DNA of 64,000 nt from Odiellus spinosus (Eukaryota > Arthropoda > Arachnida > Opiliones > Phalangiidae). Of this stretch, positions 45,436-57,375 are shown in pieces. Made by a program: the position numbers and the translations under genes. The first letter of the stretch is position 1. The number at the start of each line of letters is the position of its first letter. A model generated the notes under the pieces. That model was not told the origin of the DNA. It worked only from the letters and a program-made list of their open reading frames with translations, and made no database searches. The DNA lies in assembly GCA_963920705.1 (NCBI GenBank), contig OY987230.1:11185320-11249319 (forward strand), given 5' to 3'.

Positions 45436-48103
45436 AAATAAAGCTTGACTTCAAGGAACCCTAAAGTTCATACACATTCTCGGCTCTCATTAATTAATTC
45501 TTGATACGTTTAAAGTGGATGCGATTTTTTTTTAAAAAGACAAAGGGAAAATAATAGATATACGCTCCTGCACCTTTGGGTCGAATTTCATTGGATCGAT
45601 TCGTAATTAGCCGAATCCCTGACGACCGACATTCCCATTCGATCGACTAATTTAATTAAACTTCGCCTTTTACAAAAGATTTCAACCTAAGCCAAGCATA
45701 GCTGGGTGAAAACGAATTTTGCTTCGTTCAAACAAGTAGGCCTACGATTACTTTTTGAATCATCTAAAAGGGGCAGTACTTTTACATAATGTCATATTAG
45801 GGACGATTTAAAAATATAGATAACTACCATCTTAGTTGTGTCTTTCTCTTGATTTCTACTTCAAGACCGTTGATGGTGTCTTATCTCGACAATTAACTAG
45901 CTTAAGGTTTATTTAATTTTATTTAGCTCTATAAAATTGAATCTCTTTCATTTCTACAAAAATTTACAAAGCGAGTTACTGTCATGGACTAAAGGTCAAG
46001 GGTTAAACATTGTTACTATCTTAGAGGAAGAATGCAGACTGAAAGTTCTAATCGAATGCCGAAAATCTAAATATTTTCCGATTTTTGTTTGTGAATGCAA
46101 ATTAAAATTGGTTGAAACTCGAAGCTCTAACGGTAAAATAAAGCGAATATTTTAGTTTCAAGGGACTATTTCAACAAAGGGGTTCATATATAAGTCAAAA
46201 CACTGATACTTCCAATCTAATAAAGGATCTGATGGGCAGCAGATTTAAATTGACCTAAATTCTAAGCTAGATAAAATAGAATGAAAATATTAGGTTCAAA
46301 TTCGTACTAATTACACTACCAACTCATGGTAAGCTTTTGACTCTAAGATTTCATCAAACCAACACAACAAAACTTTTATAAATTGTCAACGAATGTAACA
46401 CGACTCTTATATATTGTAAATTTTCTGTTTACCTCACTCTATATTCAAGTGCATGCAGTTTGCAAAATTCCTAAGAGGATTAACATATTGGGTATCTCTT
46501 TCGTTAGTTTGCACATAGCTCTGGCGCAGAAGTATATTCTTTCGTAGTCTTGGTTGTACATATTTCACCCATTAAAAGCAACAATGAAGGTACGAGAATA
46601 ACATATTATTTTTAATCTATTTGAAACGCTAAAATATGCGTAAAAACCTTATTACAACTCGTAAAAGGAGTTCGGCCGAAATTAAAAATCTTTGAACGTT
46701 CTTTTTGGTGGCAAATTAACATTTAAATTCCAAAAAACTCTATCAAAACAGCTTTAAAAATCGCAAAAGATCTCCCAAAACAGCTTTAAAATCTCAAAAT
46801 CTCTACCAAAACAGCTTTAAAATCTCAAAATCTCTTGCAAAACAGCTTTAAAATCTCAAAATCTCTTGCAAAACAGCTTTAAAATCTCAAAACCTCTTGC
46901 AAAACCGCTTTAAAATCTCAAAATCTCTACCAAAACAGCTTTCAAATCTCAAAATCTCTTCAAAATCCTAAAAGCAATCCCATAAAAATAATGGCAAGCA
47001 TCCGACTCCTCGATAACTAGTCACTTCCGTTATATCTGCACATCGACTACGCGATACTACTATACCATACAGCCTTAGTCTGTAACGTAATCACTTTAGT
47101 ACAGTCGTGCTACTGGCTTGTACACTGACAGACAATATTTTTATAATATTCTAAGGCTCCTATAATCGATAAAAACTAACATCTTGCTTAGATAAAATAT
47201 TTTCGATAAATTTGACGCTAAGCAAGGTTGCGATGGCCTATATAGTCTTCATTATTCCTTTAAAATCCGTTTTGTCCATGGGAATTTTGGTCCCAATTGA
47301 GCCACGTAACCTACTATACGCGTGGCTTAAGTCTCTAATTTCTAGTAAATACATAGTTGAAACATGTACGCGTAAGGTCTCGTTTCTCCACGAATTATCA
47401 CTGGACATTGAGAATCGCAATTAAATTGCTAGAGAAGGAAGCGAAGCGTAATCATTTTGATAACTAGGCTTTTCCTAAGTTAGTATTAACATATATATCT
47501 ATATTATAATATATATATAAGTATATTATATATATTATAACGCGAGAGGGAAAAGTGTGGGAAACAGAGAGAAAGCACGCGCTTAATGTTCGAGAAATTG
47601 CAGCCGCTCTTGGGGAATAATCCTTAAGCAAAAGGGCCTATGGAAGGTGTAAAATAACATTTATCAGACTATATTTATTATCTTATTTCAGAACATAAGG
47701 GACCAAATTATTATATGCGAGTGAAAAAAATATATTTTGATATTGGCTAATCTAAAACTGGAAATATTTCCGGGCACTTTTCAGTAATGTTGCGTAAGAA
47801 ATATTTAATTTTTATCTACAAAGATGCCAGGACGCACATTGGCCTATTTTAAATAGTTTCAAATATTTCTTATCCATTGCTGAACGTTTTATTTGAGTAA
47901 CTTGTTGTTTATGGATAAAGTTTCCAGCAAACCGTATTCATTTAACTATTATTCGAATATAAAAGTGGTAATTTTTGGTTACAAACAATTATTCTGAAAT
48001 TAAAATATCTGAAAAAAATATAACCATAGAAGATAATGGTTGTCCGAATCCGAACACTAACGGTTAACAGAGGGCGTCAAGTTAATGAAAACCCTCCCCA
48101 ATA
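45436..48103. other. Gene-free stretch
   Basis: Apart from the 31-bp array (46740-46970) and an AT-palindromic tract near 47490-47540, nothing is recognised. Confidence 0.4.
46740..46970 (+). repeat. 31-bp tandem array, about 7 copies
   Basis: The unit runs AAAACAGCTTTAAAATCTCA then AAATCTCTTGC. Central copies are nearly identical; outer copies are diverged (TACC for TTGC). Confidence 0.85.
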
Positions 48104-48225
48104 ACCCTCTTCAGACGAGACGTAATTAACCGAGGTTTAATCTTTAACTGAGGTTTATTGAACTGAGAAGGCTCGGTTAAATCTGATTAAACTGGCCTAA
48201 TTACGCCTCGTCTGAAGAAGAGGGT
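48104..48225. mobile_element. Small MITE with CCCTCTTCAGACGAG ends
   Basis: ACCCTCTTCAGACGAGACGT at the left and CGTCTGAAGAAGAGGGT at the right are inverted, and AATTA blocks continue inward. At 122 bp the centre holds two GAGGTTTA words. No other copy noticed in the window. Confidence 0.6.
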
Positions 48226-48429
48226 ATCGCTCTTTAATGCTAGGTTTACGGATTCGCATCCGTGAACGATCAAGGCGGCGAATGTCGAAAAATATAGTGA
48301 AGAGTAAGGTATTAGGGACCCTCGGCGGGTCTAGGCTAATATAGCTTTGCTTACTATTGTTAGTTTAGCTTTTCTCCCAAAAGGATAGCCGATGACCGTC
48401 TAAAAAGCTTAAAAATGATTTCGTTCTGT

Positions 48430-48721
48430 CAAGAAGGATCAGATAAGGAGAGGAAAAGTGGGAACGGCGCGGCTCCTACTGCGTCGGCCTAAACTCCCAC
48501 TCTGGGAGAACGGGGGACAGACGGGGGTAGAGATGCTTCGTGGTAAATTGTTGTCACGTGGGTAAAACGAATCCTTTATGAGACGCGCTAGCTAGCGACC
48601 ACGTGACAACAGTTTACCTCGAGAATTTCCTATCCCCCCTTTCCACCCGAGTGGGAGGTTGGCTCTTCTCTCTCTAACTCAAAGCAGCCCCACTTTTCCT
48701 CTCCTTATCTGATCCTTCTTG
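48430..48721 (-). mobile_element. Foldback MITE (CAAGRAGG family), copy E2
   Basis: This 292-bp element has ends CAAGAAGGATCAGATAAGG and its complement. The 7-bp direct repeat GTTCTGT flanks it (48423-48429, 48722-48728). The interior matches copy E1 in reverse orientation with few differences, implying recent mobility. It is markedly GC-richer than the flanks and has no open frame. Confidence 0.88.
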
Positions 48722-49270
48722 GTTCTGTCTTGCCACGATTTTTCCCGCCAAAAAGGGTGGCTCACGGAGGCGGGTTCAGGAAAAATGGCAGATGTCGATA
48801 TTCTAAGGGATGGTTTTCATATTATCTGGGCCTTGATTATTTAGAAAATTTAATAGGGGTATCACCCTGTAAGGGTGCTTCACGATGGACAGCGGTGTTA
48901 AGCAATTGAAACACTTCTACAGGCGCTAGGTAGAAAACACATTGGGAGAAATCAGCCTGGAAGGATACTTCAAAACTAAATTAAAGCAAAAGCATGCGAT
49001 ATAATTTTAATTTACAATTCAATGTTATTTAGGTATGTTCTTTTTAATAAAATTGCTTCGTAAAATTGTGACTTTTAATTATGTATTTGATTATTTTATG
49101 ATGATACTAATTCAAATGGAATACGAGATATAATATTTGGTAAATTTTGCTACGATTTATTTGTAAAATTTGAATGTTGGTTTGAATTTCGTGGAAACGA
49201 AAATTCTTGTCTATAAGATTGTCATTCGAACTTTTAAACAACTTAAATAAAAATTGAGCGATCTCAATTG

Positions 49271-49624
49271 ATTTTCTATCGATTCCTTATCGTTAAAATT
49301 TAATTTACAAGCAAACTTTTAAGGTAGAATATTTTTAACTTAATCGGAGAGTAGGCTAAACTAGGATCCACAGAATCTCCTTTAAACAGCCTTCGAAGAG
49401 CGACAAAAAATTTGCGACACAATCTGGTTTGAAATATTTTACCGTCGGAATAAAGTGATCGCTTCTCACGATGAGATTTCAAACTCCCCATTGATCCTTG
49501 TTAAGCCTAAGAATCGATTTATGGTTTAATTTTCGTTGGTAAATATTTTTTACTAGCGAATTAGGCTTATTTTAACGATAGGGAATCGATAGAAAATCAC
49601 TAATTTTAAGGTTGCATTATCCCT
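49271..49624. mobile_element. GCAACC-family MITE, ends eroded
   Basis: ATTTTCTATCGATTCCTTAT at the left and ATAGGGAATCGATAGAAAAT at the right are inverted. The right end continues to GGTTGCATTATCCCT, but the outer left end and the TTAA flanks are lost. Confidence 0.6.
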
Positions 49625-49721
49625 ATATATACCTAGCTTGTAAATGCTTTACTAAACTTGAATCTGATTAGTTAAATTTTTTAGAATATATTGTTTCTCA
49701 AATCATCGTCTCAAAGGAAGA

Positions 49722-49864
49722 AGTTCACACTAGCAGCTTTGAAAACGTTTTCAAAACGTTTGGAATGATCAAATACACTTTCAAGCAAACATTAAAATTT
49801 TTGATAAACAATCTCTACACAGTCGCGGCACCAGTAGTGGGAAATTCTCAAGTGTGAACGCTAC
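49722..49864. mobile_element. MITE with GTTCACACTAG ends, copy 3
   Basis: AAGTTCACACTAGCAGC at the left pairs with AAGTGTGAACGCTA at the right. GAAAACGTTTTCAAAACG inside is partly palindromic. 143 bp. Confidence 0.55.
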
Positions 49865-50766
49865 TATCTTCGAAACCACAGCGGGTCAATAACAGCTACG
49901 AGAGATCTAGATGTTCACATTATTCAAGATTGTCGTTCTCGAACCTAAATCTGAAGTAGCTAATGCTTCATGTTCCATTCCGCTGGCGTTATATTTGAGC
50001 ATCCATCTTAAAACCAGCTGAGTCATACTCACGGAATAGATATCAGGTTACTTTTGATATCTGTGACGCGGGAGATATACGAGGCGATTTCATAAGCTTA
50101 TATGTCGTGTTTTATTTCTCATTCTCTTTCATCTAATATACATACGCGTATAATTCCACTCCTTTTAAACCTTCCGATACGTTTTGCATCAAGTATATGT
50201 CTTTCCTCAGACAAGCTACGCGCGTTTCGTGTCATCTTTTCCCGACATGTCCATTAAGTATCGGATAGGAAAAGCGGTGGGAAGAGAGCCTGAAGGAATG
50301 GGAGAAGAGACGGGCCATATTATTTGGGATATATGCCGATTCCATTTAGCCTAATTAGCTAAATATGTAGGAATGGTGTATTCCGAAACCATTTAAATTC
50401 TCGTTGCGCACGCGGTTGGGCGAGCTTTATGGGATAATAATCCTTTTAGCGAGAGTCTATACCTATATATTGTATATAGTTTGTATTGTAAACCATATCG
50501 ATAATGAGTTTTCTAATTTAATAATTAAAATAAGAGTGTGAAATAGAAACACGTGTTACTAAAGTGTACTTCATCTTGATTTGGAACAATGGCACCGCGC
50601 GTGTATAAAATTGTAAACCTAATTTTATCATTATTACACGAATAAAATATTATCAGAAAATAAAAAAAGGTCGTTTTTATATAGGTTTAATCCTCCGTAC
50701 GTCAGGATTATTAAAGAATAGCTTTGCTAACAAGTCAAGATGAAATTTTTAACGAAGCTTCTTTAA

Positions 50767-51135
50767 GTGAGAATGCAACCTAAAAACAAGCGATTTTTTT
50801 TACTGATAACCCCATCATTTAATTAGGCCTAATTCAAAAGTAAAAATATTAAACGAGAAATAAATTTAAAAACTTACCCGGAAAATAGGTTTAACATAGA
50901 AAGTTTAAAATCTTGCCGATAACTATTATCCAGCCTATAGTTTGGAGCGATTATCTGAGCATTTCCCTGATTATCAGCGATATTTCAAACACTCCTTCGA
51001 TCCATGTTAAGCCTACTTTCCTAGTAAGTTAAAAATTGATCACTAATTGAATGTTCTATATTTTTTTTACCAATGAACGACTTTTTTAACAATAAAGACG
51101 CAATGAAAAGTCATTTGTTAGGCTTCATTCTCACT
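50767..51135. mobile_element. TTAA MITE (GCAACC family), variant ends
   Basis: TTAA flanks both sides (50763-50766, 51136-51139). The ends are GTGAGAATGCAACC and, on the other strand, AGTGAGAATGAAGCC. The subterminal TTAAT-TAGGCCTAATTC and AAACGAGAAATAAATTTA blocks are shared, but the centre differs from the GGATTCATGG type. Confidence 0.75.
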
Positions 51136-51139
51136 TTAA

Positions 51140-52570
51140 AGACTACGATTTTTTTTAATTATGAAGCAATTCTGAAATTACCCTATTGTAAACACAAATG
51201 GTTGGTTTTACCAACGTGTTTCTCAATACAAGTTAAATTTAGAAACTCTTATCTTACCCTAATTACGTATGACATATTTTCTTATTTTCCGAATCCTTCC
51301 AACATGGAAATCCGAAGAAACTAAGAGCGAATATATAAATGCTTTCACTCTAATTCCCCAGAATCCCTCAAATGTCTCTAATACGACTTGTCGTCTGCTA
51401 GACCATGGCTAGACCAAGTATAGTATACAACTCTAATTTCCCTATTTCCCCACACTCGATGTTAGGGGATTAACTTTCGTAGAGAGGGAATAAAGAAGCT
51501 TAACTGCGCTAAACTTCATATAAAATAATAATACCTGAAAACGGAAGAACAATGTATTTTTAAATATTAAAAGCGTTATTTATCACGCTAACAGACCAAA
51601 GAGGTCCAGCTTCGTTCGGGATAAATATAGAGAACACTTTTTGCGAGCTCATCGAATTCTAACTCTAAGCAAAAGAGCGAATCAAATTTTGGTGGAGTGG
51701 ACGCGAATACACGTACCACGCGAGCTGAGCGTTACGTAACGAGTAAAGCGAAGAAAATCACGTAGTCTGGACTTAACTTCAGAGTTAAATTAGTTTCGCG
51801 CTTTTTTTATGTTACGATGTTTCATTAGCATTATATTTTCAATACTCGTCAAACCTTTTCAATTTAAAAAATAATGATACACTTTCAATTTGGATGAGTT
51901 AAAAAAAAATAAAATAAATAAGGACTAAGCCTTGGATCAAACGGGATCAAAAATGTCGGAATTTATTTTCGTCCGGAAACATACTCGCGCAAGAAGTGAC
52001 GTAAAGATACGGTGCTATTCATCGCCAAAGTGATCCGCGAGTCAATATAATTGCGAAAGGTTTTCTAAGAATAAGAAATTGTAAAATCCAGTTTTTCCGC
52101 AAAAACATAATTATCGCAATAACCACGTATCTCGCTTTACTTCAGCTTGGTTCTCGGATGGTGAACGGTACGCTACCAAGATTAAAAAAATATATATTTG
52201 TATACATATTGCGGGGGTGAATTGCTTGACGTGAATTCGTGTTATTCTCAAATACGGTTGCACGACACGGCTTGTCAAAATAAAGATGAGTTTTCAACTT
52301 TGTACAAAGACGATTTAGGGGAAAATATCCCACTACATTTTGACAGGGAAATTTTTCGTGTTTGAAGCTTTACTCTCGCAAACGTATACCATTAAAATCG
52401 AGAATTCCCAAAACTAAAATACACCCGTAAAAACGTTTCGTGCAAATCACGTTGGGCGCATCCTCTATCTAACATCAAACAAGATGATTCGAGGGGTCAA
52501 GGTGGTTACGCAACGTGATGACTCGTTTTCGGGGAGGAAGTTGTTAATTAAAGCCACAGCCGAAGTTAAG
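51140..52570. other. Gene-free stretch
   Basis: No recognisable gene or repeat. A block at 51955-52100 faintly resembles 34495-34660 (GAATTTATTTTSGYC word). Confidence 0.35.
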
Positions 52571-52576
52571 TTAATC

Positions 52577-52990
52577 TATAGTAGGGATGGACCAAAATCC
52601 GTAGTAGGGATGGACCAAAATCCATAGTAGGGATGAACCAAAATCCATAGTAGGGATGGACCAAAATCCATAGTAGGGATGGACCAAAATCCATAGTAGG
52701 GATGGACCAAAATCCATAGTAGGGATGGACCAAAATCCATAGTAGGGATGGACCAAAATCCATAGTAGGGATGGACCAAAATCCATAGTAGGGATGGACC
52801 AAAATACATAGTAGGGATTCACCAAAATTTATAGTAGGGATGGACCAAAATTTATAGTAGGGATGGACCAAAATTTATAGTAGGGATGGACCAAAACTTT
52901 TAGTATAGGGATGGACCAAAATTTATAGTAGGGATGGACCAAATTTTTTGTAGGATGGACCAAATTTTTTGTAGGGATGGACCAAAATGT
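52577..52990 (+). repeat. 23-bp minisatellite, about 18 copies
   Basis: The unit is AGTAGGGATGGACCAAAAT plus CCAT. Copies at 52600-52800 are nearly identical; those after 52810 have TTAT for CCAT and small indels. Because 23 is not a multiple of 3, the minus strand stays open in all three frames, producing spurious repetitive peptides. Confidence 0.92.
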
Positions 52991-55900
52991 AGCAGTGATG
53001 AACAAAAAAATGATGGGACACCCTGTGTCTTTCCAACGATTAATTATCATGTTAACGAACGTATTTTTTTCGCGTATAGGCCCCTGCCTTTGACAGTGGC
53101 AGCTGTGGTAGCATAGCATGATCGCTATTAGTGTCGAAAAAAAAAGGTTTTTGCGTAACTAAAAACGTACATAACATAAAATATTCGATTCGTCTTCCTT
53201 GTCACAGATTCGTGTATAGAAAAAATAACCAACACGGCGATGTTAGGCTGAATAGGAAACTCCGTGAAGGGGGAGCTTTGAAATACACAAGCTAAAACCT
53301 TACATTCTGTTAAGCCTTACTGCGTTGATGAACCAATATAATTTTGTTATAGAGAAGTTCTCAACTTATAAGGAGAACGAAGGCGGATTAATATACAATG
53401 TTGAACCACATAAGGAACTACTCTTCAATTTGAGAATATGTACAAGCTATAAAACTCAAAATGTTGTGAAGTGTATATGTTTCTTTAAAGGAATAAAGCG
53501 CGAAATTTTCAAGTTTTCGAATCTTGCGATAATACCGCGTTTAAATCGAATACCACACGATATTCTCTAAAGTTAAGAAACTTTTTCCTTTCTTTTAAAA
53601 TGCAGATATATTTGAGAAAGGGTTGGTTGAATTGGAATATTTCAAAATTGAATATCTGCCCCTTCTGAGTGGTAATAAAATAATATATCAGTTCATTCCA
53701 AGATTTAATTTAATACGTGCCCATTCTGAGTTGTAATATCTGTCAGAAATATCCTTCCCATATAGTTGGGCTTTCACTTTTAAAGGTTTCTTTTTCTAAG
53801 AGTAAGATTTATTATTAGAATTATCATCATCAAAAACATAAAATCCAATGTCCGTACGTCCGTAACTTTTCTCCCGCAGAAATACTTTATGATTAAACAC
53901 TTGCAAGCTACTATTTTTAAAAGAATCATTTGGCTGGAACGAGTTTAAATCTCGATTTTTCTTTTCCTGAAATTTTCTAGTTTAAGAAATCAGTTCACTT
54001 TCCCTTTAACAACTGCACCAGCGCCACAAACACAAATTCGTATACTGCAACAAGCAACGAATTTCGGTTTACAGCTCACGTTTTATTTTGTGGTAAACGT
54101 TATTTTATCTCCTACATTCGGTTTCATTTGGTCGGTTACGTGATTTTGGATCGTACGTGTCCCATAACATATAGTTTCATACGTGATATTTTACGCGTTT
54201 ATGGAGAGATCAGGTCAAAGATTCGTTGTGAAGAAACGAAGAAAGGATTCATAGATTGCTCCTGCATCAATTAACATCTAAAACTATATCGCTTTATTAC
54301 AGCTAGAGTGATGACTTAACTGACTACCTATTTAGCATTGCCAAAGGCTGTAGTTAGTTACGTCATCGCGTACGCATTGTACAGATTTTAGGGGAGTGGC
54401 TAACCGCTTGGTTGTGTCTATCTACGGGGCGAGACTTGGATAAGGAATCGATAAAAAAACAGTTAGGTTGCATTCTCCCTTTAAGGTATATTTTGGTCAC
54501 ATAATTCCAAAGGCTTATAGAACATGTGGTATATGCTTTTGGTGATTCTACTTTACATAACTCAGACGAACAAAAATGATAGGGCTTTTAAAGCTTCTCT
54601 AAATTCAAAATTTTTATTTTTCCGATAGATGGAACATTTTCCGCATTTTGTTTTTAAGAAAATTAAAAACTCTACCGTCTATATTTAAAGCTATATGTAC
54701 AATTTATTTAAGTGGTGTTCCTCTATGAATGGTAGAGCTTGCGTCGAGCCTGGCTCCTTAATTTCGGAAAATTACAAAAAATAAAAATAATAATAAAAAA
54801 AAAAAATATTTCTAATAACCGAAAAATTACATGTACGTTGTAATGTATAAAGTCAAATGAAACTAAAGCATAAAATATGTCGCGAGCTCGGTAAAACTTA
54901 TTAAGCCTTGCTATATAGGTATAATTTTCAAAAATATAGCCAACTCAAAAAGAAAAAAATATAGCTTAACCATTAAAATAAAATAGTCCTATTTTGGACC
55001 TATTAAAGTAAAGATGTCACAATTTTCTTTTTTTAATGGCTATGGATTTTACATTTTTAGTTCTATTCATACTATTCAAATTTTTATACCACTGGGTTTA
55101 GAAACTTAAAAATTTAAAAGTATGTGTCATTTTTCTCCCGATATATGAGTAGTTTCTTTCTGGAACGTAATTAACGATAATTTTCATACGAAAGGTAAGA
55201 CTTTCTGGGTTATGTACTTTTACGAAAAAGACAGCGCGAAAGCAACCTTATCACGTGCCAAAACCAACTGTAGGCTGTACATTAGCCACGCAACCATATT
55301 TATTACGTAGTATTGTGGGGAATTTTAATATTTTAGAAATAGACAATTATAAAATACGTATTTTTTCTGTGAAGGTAATTTTTTGAATGAGATGTTGAAT
55401 TATATTTAAAATTGTTTTCAACGATCTTTCCGAATATGGTACTCAATTTAGAAAAAACCATGACAACTTCACTTTAAAATGGTCTAATTTTGAAGGTTTT
55501 ATGTGGTCCATATTTTTGGATTTACATATATATTTGATGGACGATAACCATTTCTGGGTCTATTTTCCTATATTTCATTCTCTCTTTAATATTGATAATA
55601 TAACGTTATTATCTTCAACTAATGTCCTGTTCAGATGATATAACTTCTAGAATTTTGTTAATTTACCGAGTTTAGTGAACTAATTGTATCGCGAATAAAT
55701 TGTATTATATGAACAGGCTTTAAGTTTGAAAAGTTTAGTCAAAAAGCTGTAAAGAATGGGCCTTGAGTTTCAGGAGTTGAGTCGATTAAAAAGTTGTAGT
55801 GCATGAATGCAGGGTCATGACCTGAACAGCCTGAGATGCTGTGTTCGGGATTTCAGGATTTTCAGAATTTTAAATTTGTTTTACGGAGAGATTTAGGGAT

Positions 55901-56932
55901 TTCAATGTTACACGAGTCAAAAAGTAGAAGTGTCTAAACAGGAGGAGTTGGATCACCAAAAATATATGTTTGAGAAAACTGGATCACTTGTCCAATTTAG
56001 CTGACTCATCCCTTAAGTCAAAAATTACATCCTCTGAACGAGGCTTTGGAAGACGGAGGAATAGAAAAAAAAAAAAAAAAAAAAAAGATTATTTAATCCC
56101 AACTTTTATCATTATTTTTAAAATCCCTATATACTGGTATTAAATTTTAATGAGGCTTCTTCTCTCTTTGGTCCCTGTAAAACACAAAAGTTCTCCTTAA
56201 AATGCTCTCTCCCTATTGGCCGATATAAGCGAAGGAAGACGAGCTGATTCGGAGAGTGCGGGCTAAACGACTATTCCAGTTAAAGAAAAATTTCAGGGCC
56301 TTTCCAAATACGTTTGCTATTGCACATCACATTCGATTTCACCGCGTCAACGCGTGGGAAGTGATATCAGGAAGTATTATCAAACTTACCCGCTGTTCGT
56401 CTTCCAATAACTATACGGAATGGAATGAACTACAGTTTTATTTATAAATATTCGTGTATTCGTCCGAGCCAGGGTCAGTTTCCATCGCGATCAAAGTTTT
56501 GAGCGAGTTTACATTTTACAACGAAATAAATTCAGGTCATAGTGAGGATGTAGTTTTCTAAATGATGAAAACTCCGAGAGAATATGATTAGATCCCTCGC
56601 ATTCTCTTTAGGGAAATATAGGAGAGTTCAAAAGGATTCGATTCTGGGTAAGATAAATTTTCACAACAAATAAATTCCAAAACAAAAGCGACGATCGCTG
56701 GTGAATTTAGTACGTGGAATTTACAACTACTTCAATGTTCAATGATCGAGAAAGAACCGCCCCGCGTGCAGAAATTGTTTAAAGGGAGCCTGAACTAAAT
56801 GATTTCTTAGACCCTAAAATATATTTAATTAAGAAGAGCTTAATTGCGAAAAAACTGTGTTTAAATAATTAATTCACAAGGATACACTGCACTTAACTAA
56901 TTTATTGACGACGTTTCGAAGAAATCGTATAG
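52991..56932. other. Gene-free stretch
   Basis: Contains a truncated GCAACC-family end (54438-54480) and poly-A (56067-56089). Nothing else recognised. Confidence 0.4.
54438..54480. mobile_element. Solo right end of a GCAACC-family MITE
   Basis: GGATAAGGAATCGATAAAAA, then GTTAGGTTGCATTCTCCCT and TTAA (54481-54484). No left partner within several hundred bases. Confidence 0.65.
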
Positions 56933-56936
56933 TTAA

Positions 56937-57371
56937 AGGGAGGATGCAACCTAACAACAAGTGATTTTTTATCGATTCCTTATTGTTTAAATAGGCCTAA
57001 TCCACTATTTAAAAAATTTACAAACAAATATTAAACTAGAAATAAATTTAAAACTTAACCGGAAAATATGTTTAGTGGGATTCATGGAGATCCTGATTTC
57101 CTCGCGTATAAGGTCAAGCGACCAATCGAACGCGATTGTAAGTCTCGCGGAGATCTCGCGCGACCGACGGGCCTTGGCTCATTGGTTGCTAGACCTTACA
57201 CGGAGGCAATTCAGAATCTCCTTGAATTCAGCTAAGCCTATTTTCCGGGTATGTTTTAAATTTATTTTTAGTTTAATATTTGTTTTGTAAACATTTTACT
57301 AGTGACTTAGGCCTATTTAAACGATAAGGAATCGATAAAAAAATCACTTGTTATTAGGTTGCAATCTCCCT
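56937..57371. mobile_element. TTAA MITE (GCAACC family), best-preserved copy
   Basis: 435 bp flanked by TTAA (56933-56936, 57372-57375). The ends AGGGAGGATGCAACCTAACA and complement are followed by CAAGTGATTTTTTATCGATT. Central arms carry GGATTCATGGAGATCCTGA and a nested inverted pair (AGCGACCAATCG against CATTGGTTGCTAGACC). No coding capacity. TTAA duplication is the hallmark of piggyBac transposition; the mobilising transposase is not in this window. Confidence 0.85.
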
Positions 57372-57375
57372 TTAA

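Larger units (their letters stand above)
48729..50766. other. Gene-free stretch with two MITE relics
   Basis: Contains the elements at 49271-49624 and 49722-49864. No coding sequence is recognised. Confidence 0.4.

Noticed and set aside
47480..47545. Replication origin or regulatory cruciform in the AT-palindromic tract
   Set aside because: Simple AT-rich low complexity, with no further signal to support a function.
52566..53119. Several overlapping minus-strand frames encoding repetitive HPYYGFWSIP peptides
   Set aside because: They are the same 23-bp tandem unit read in three registers, with no start context, splice logic or similarity.
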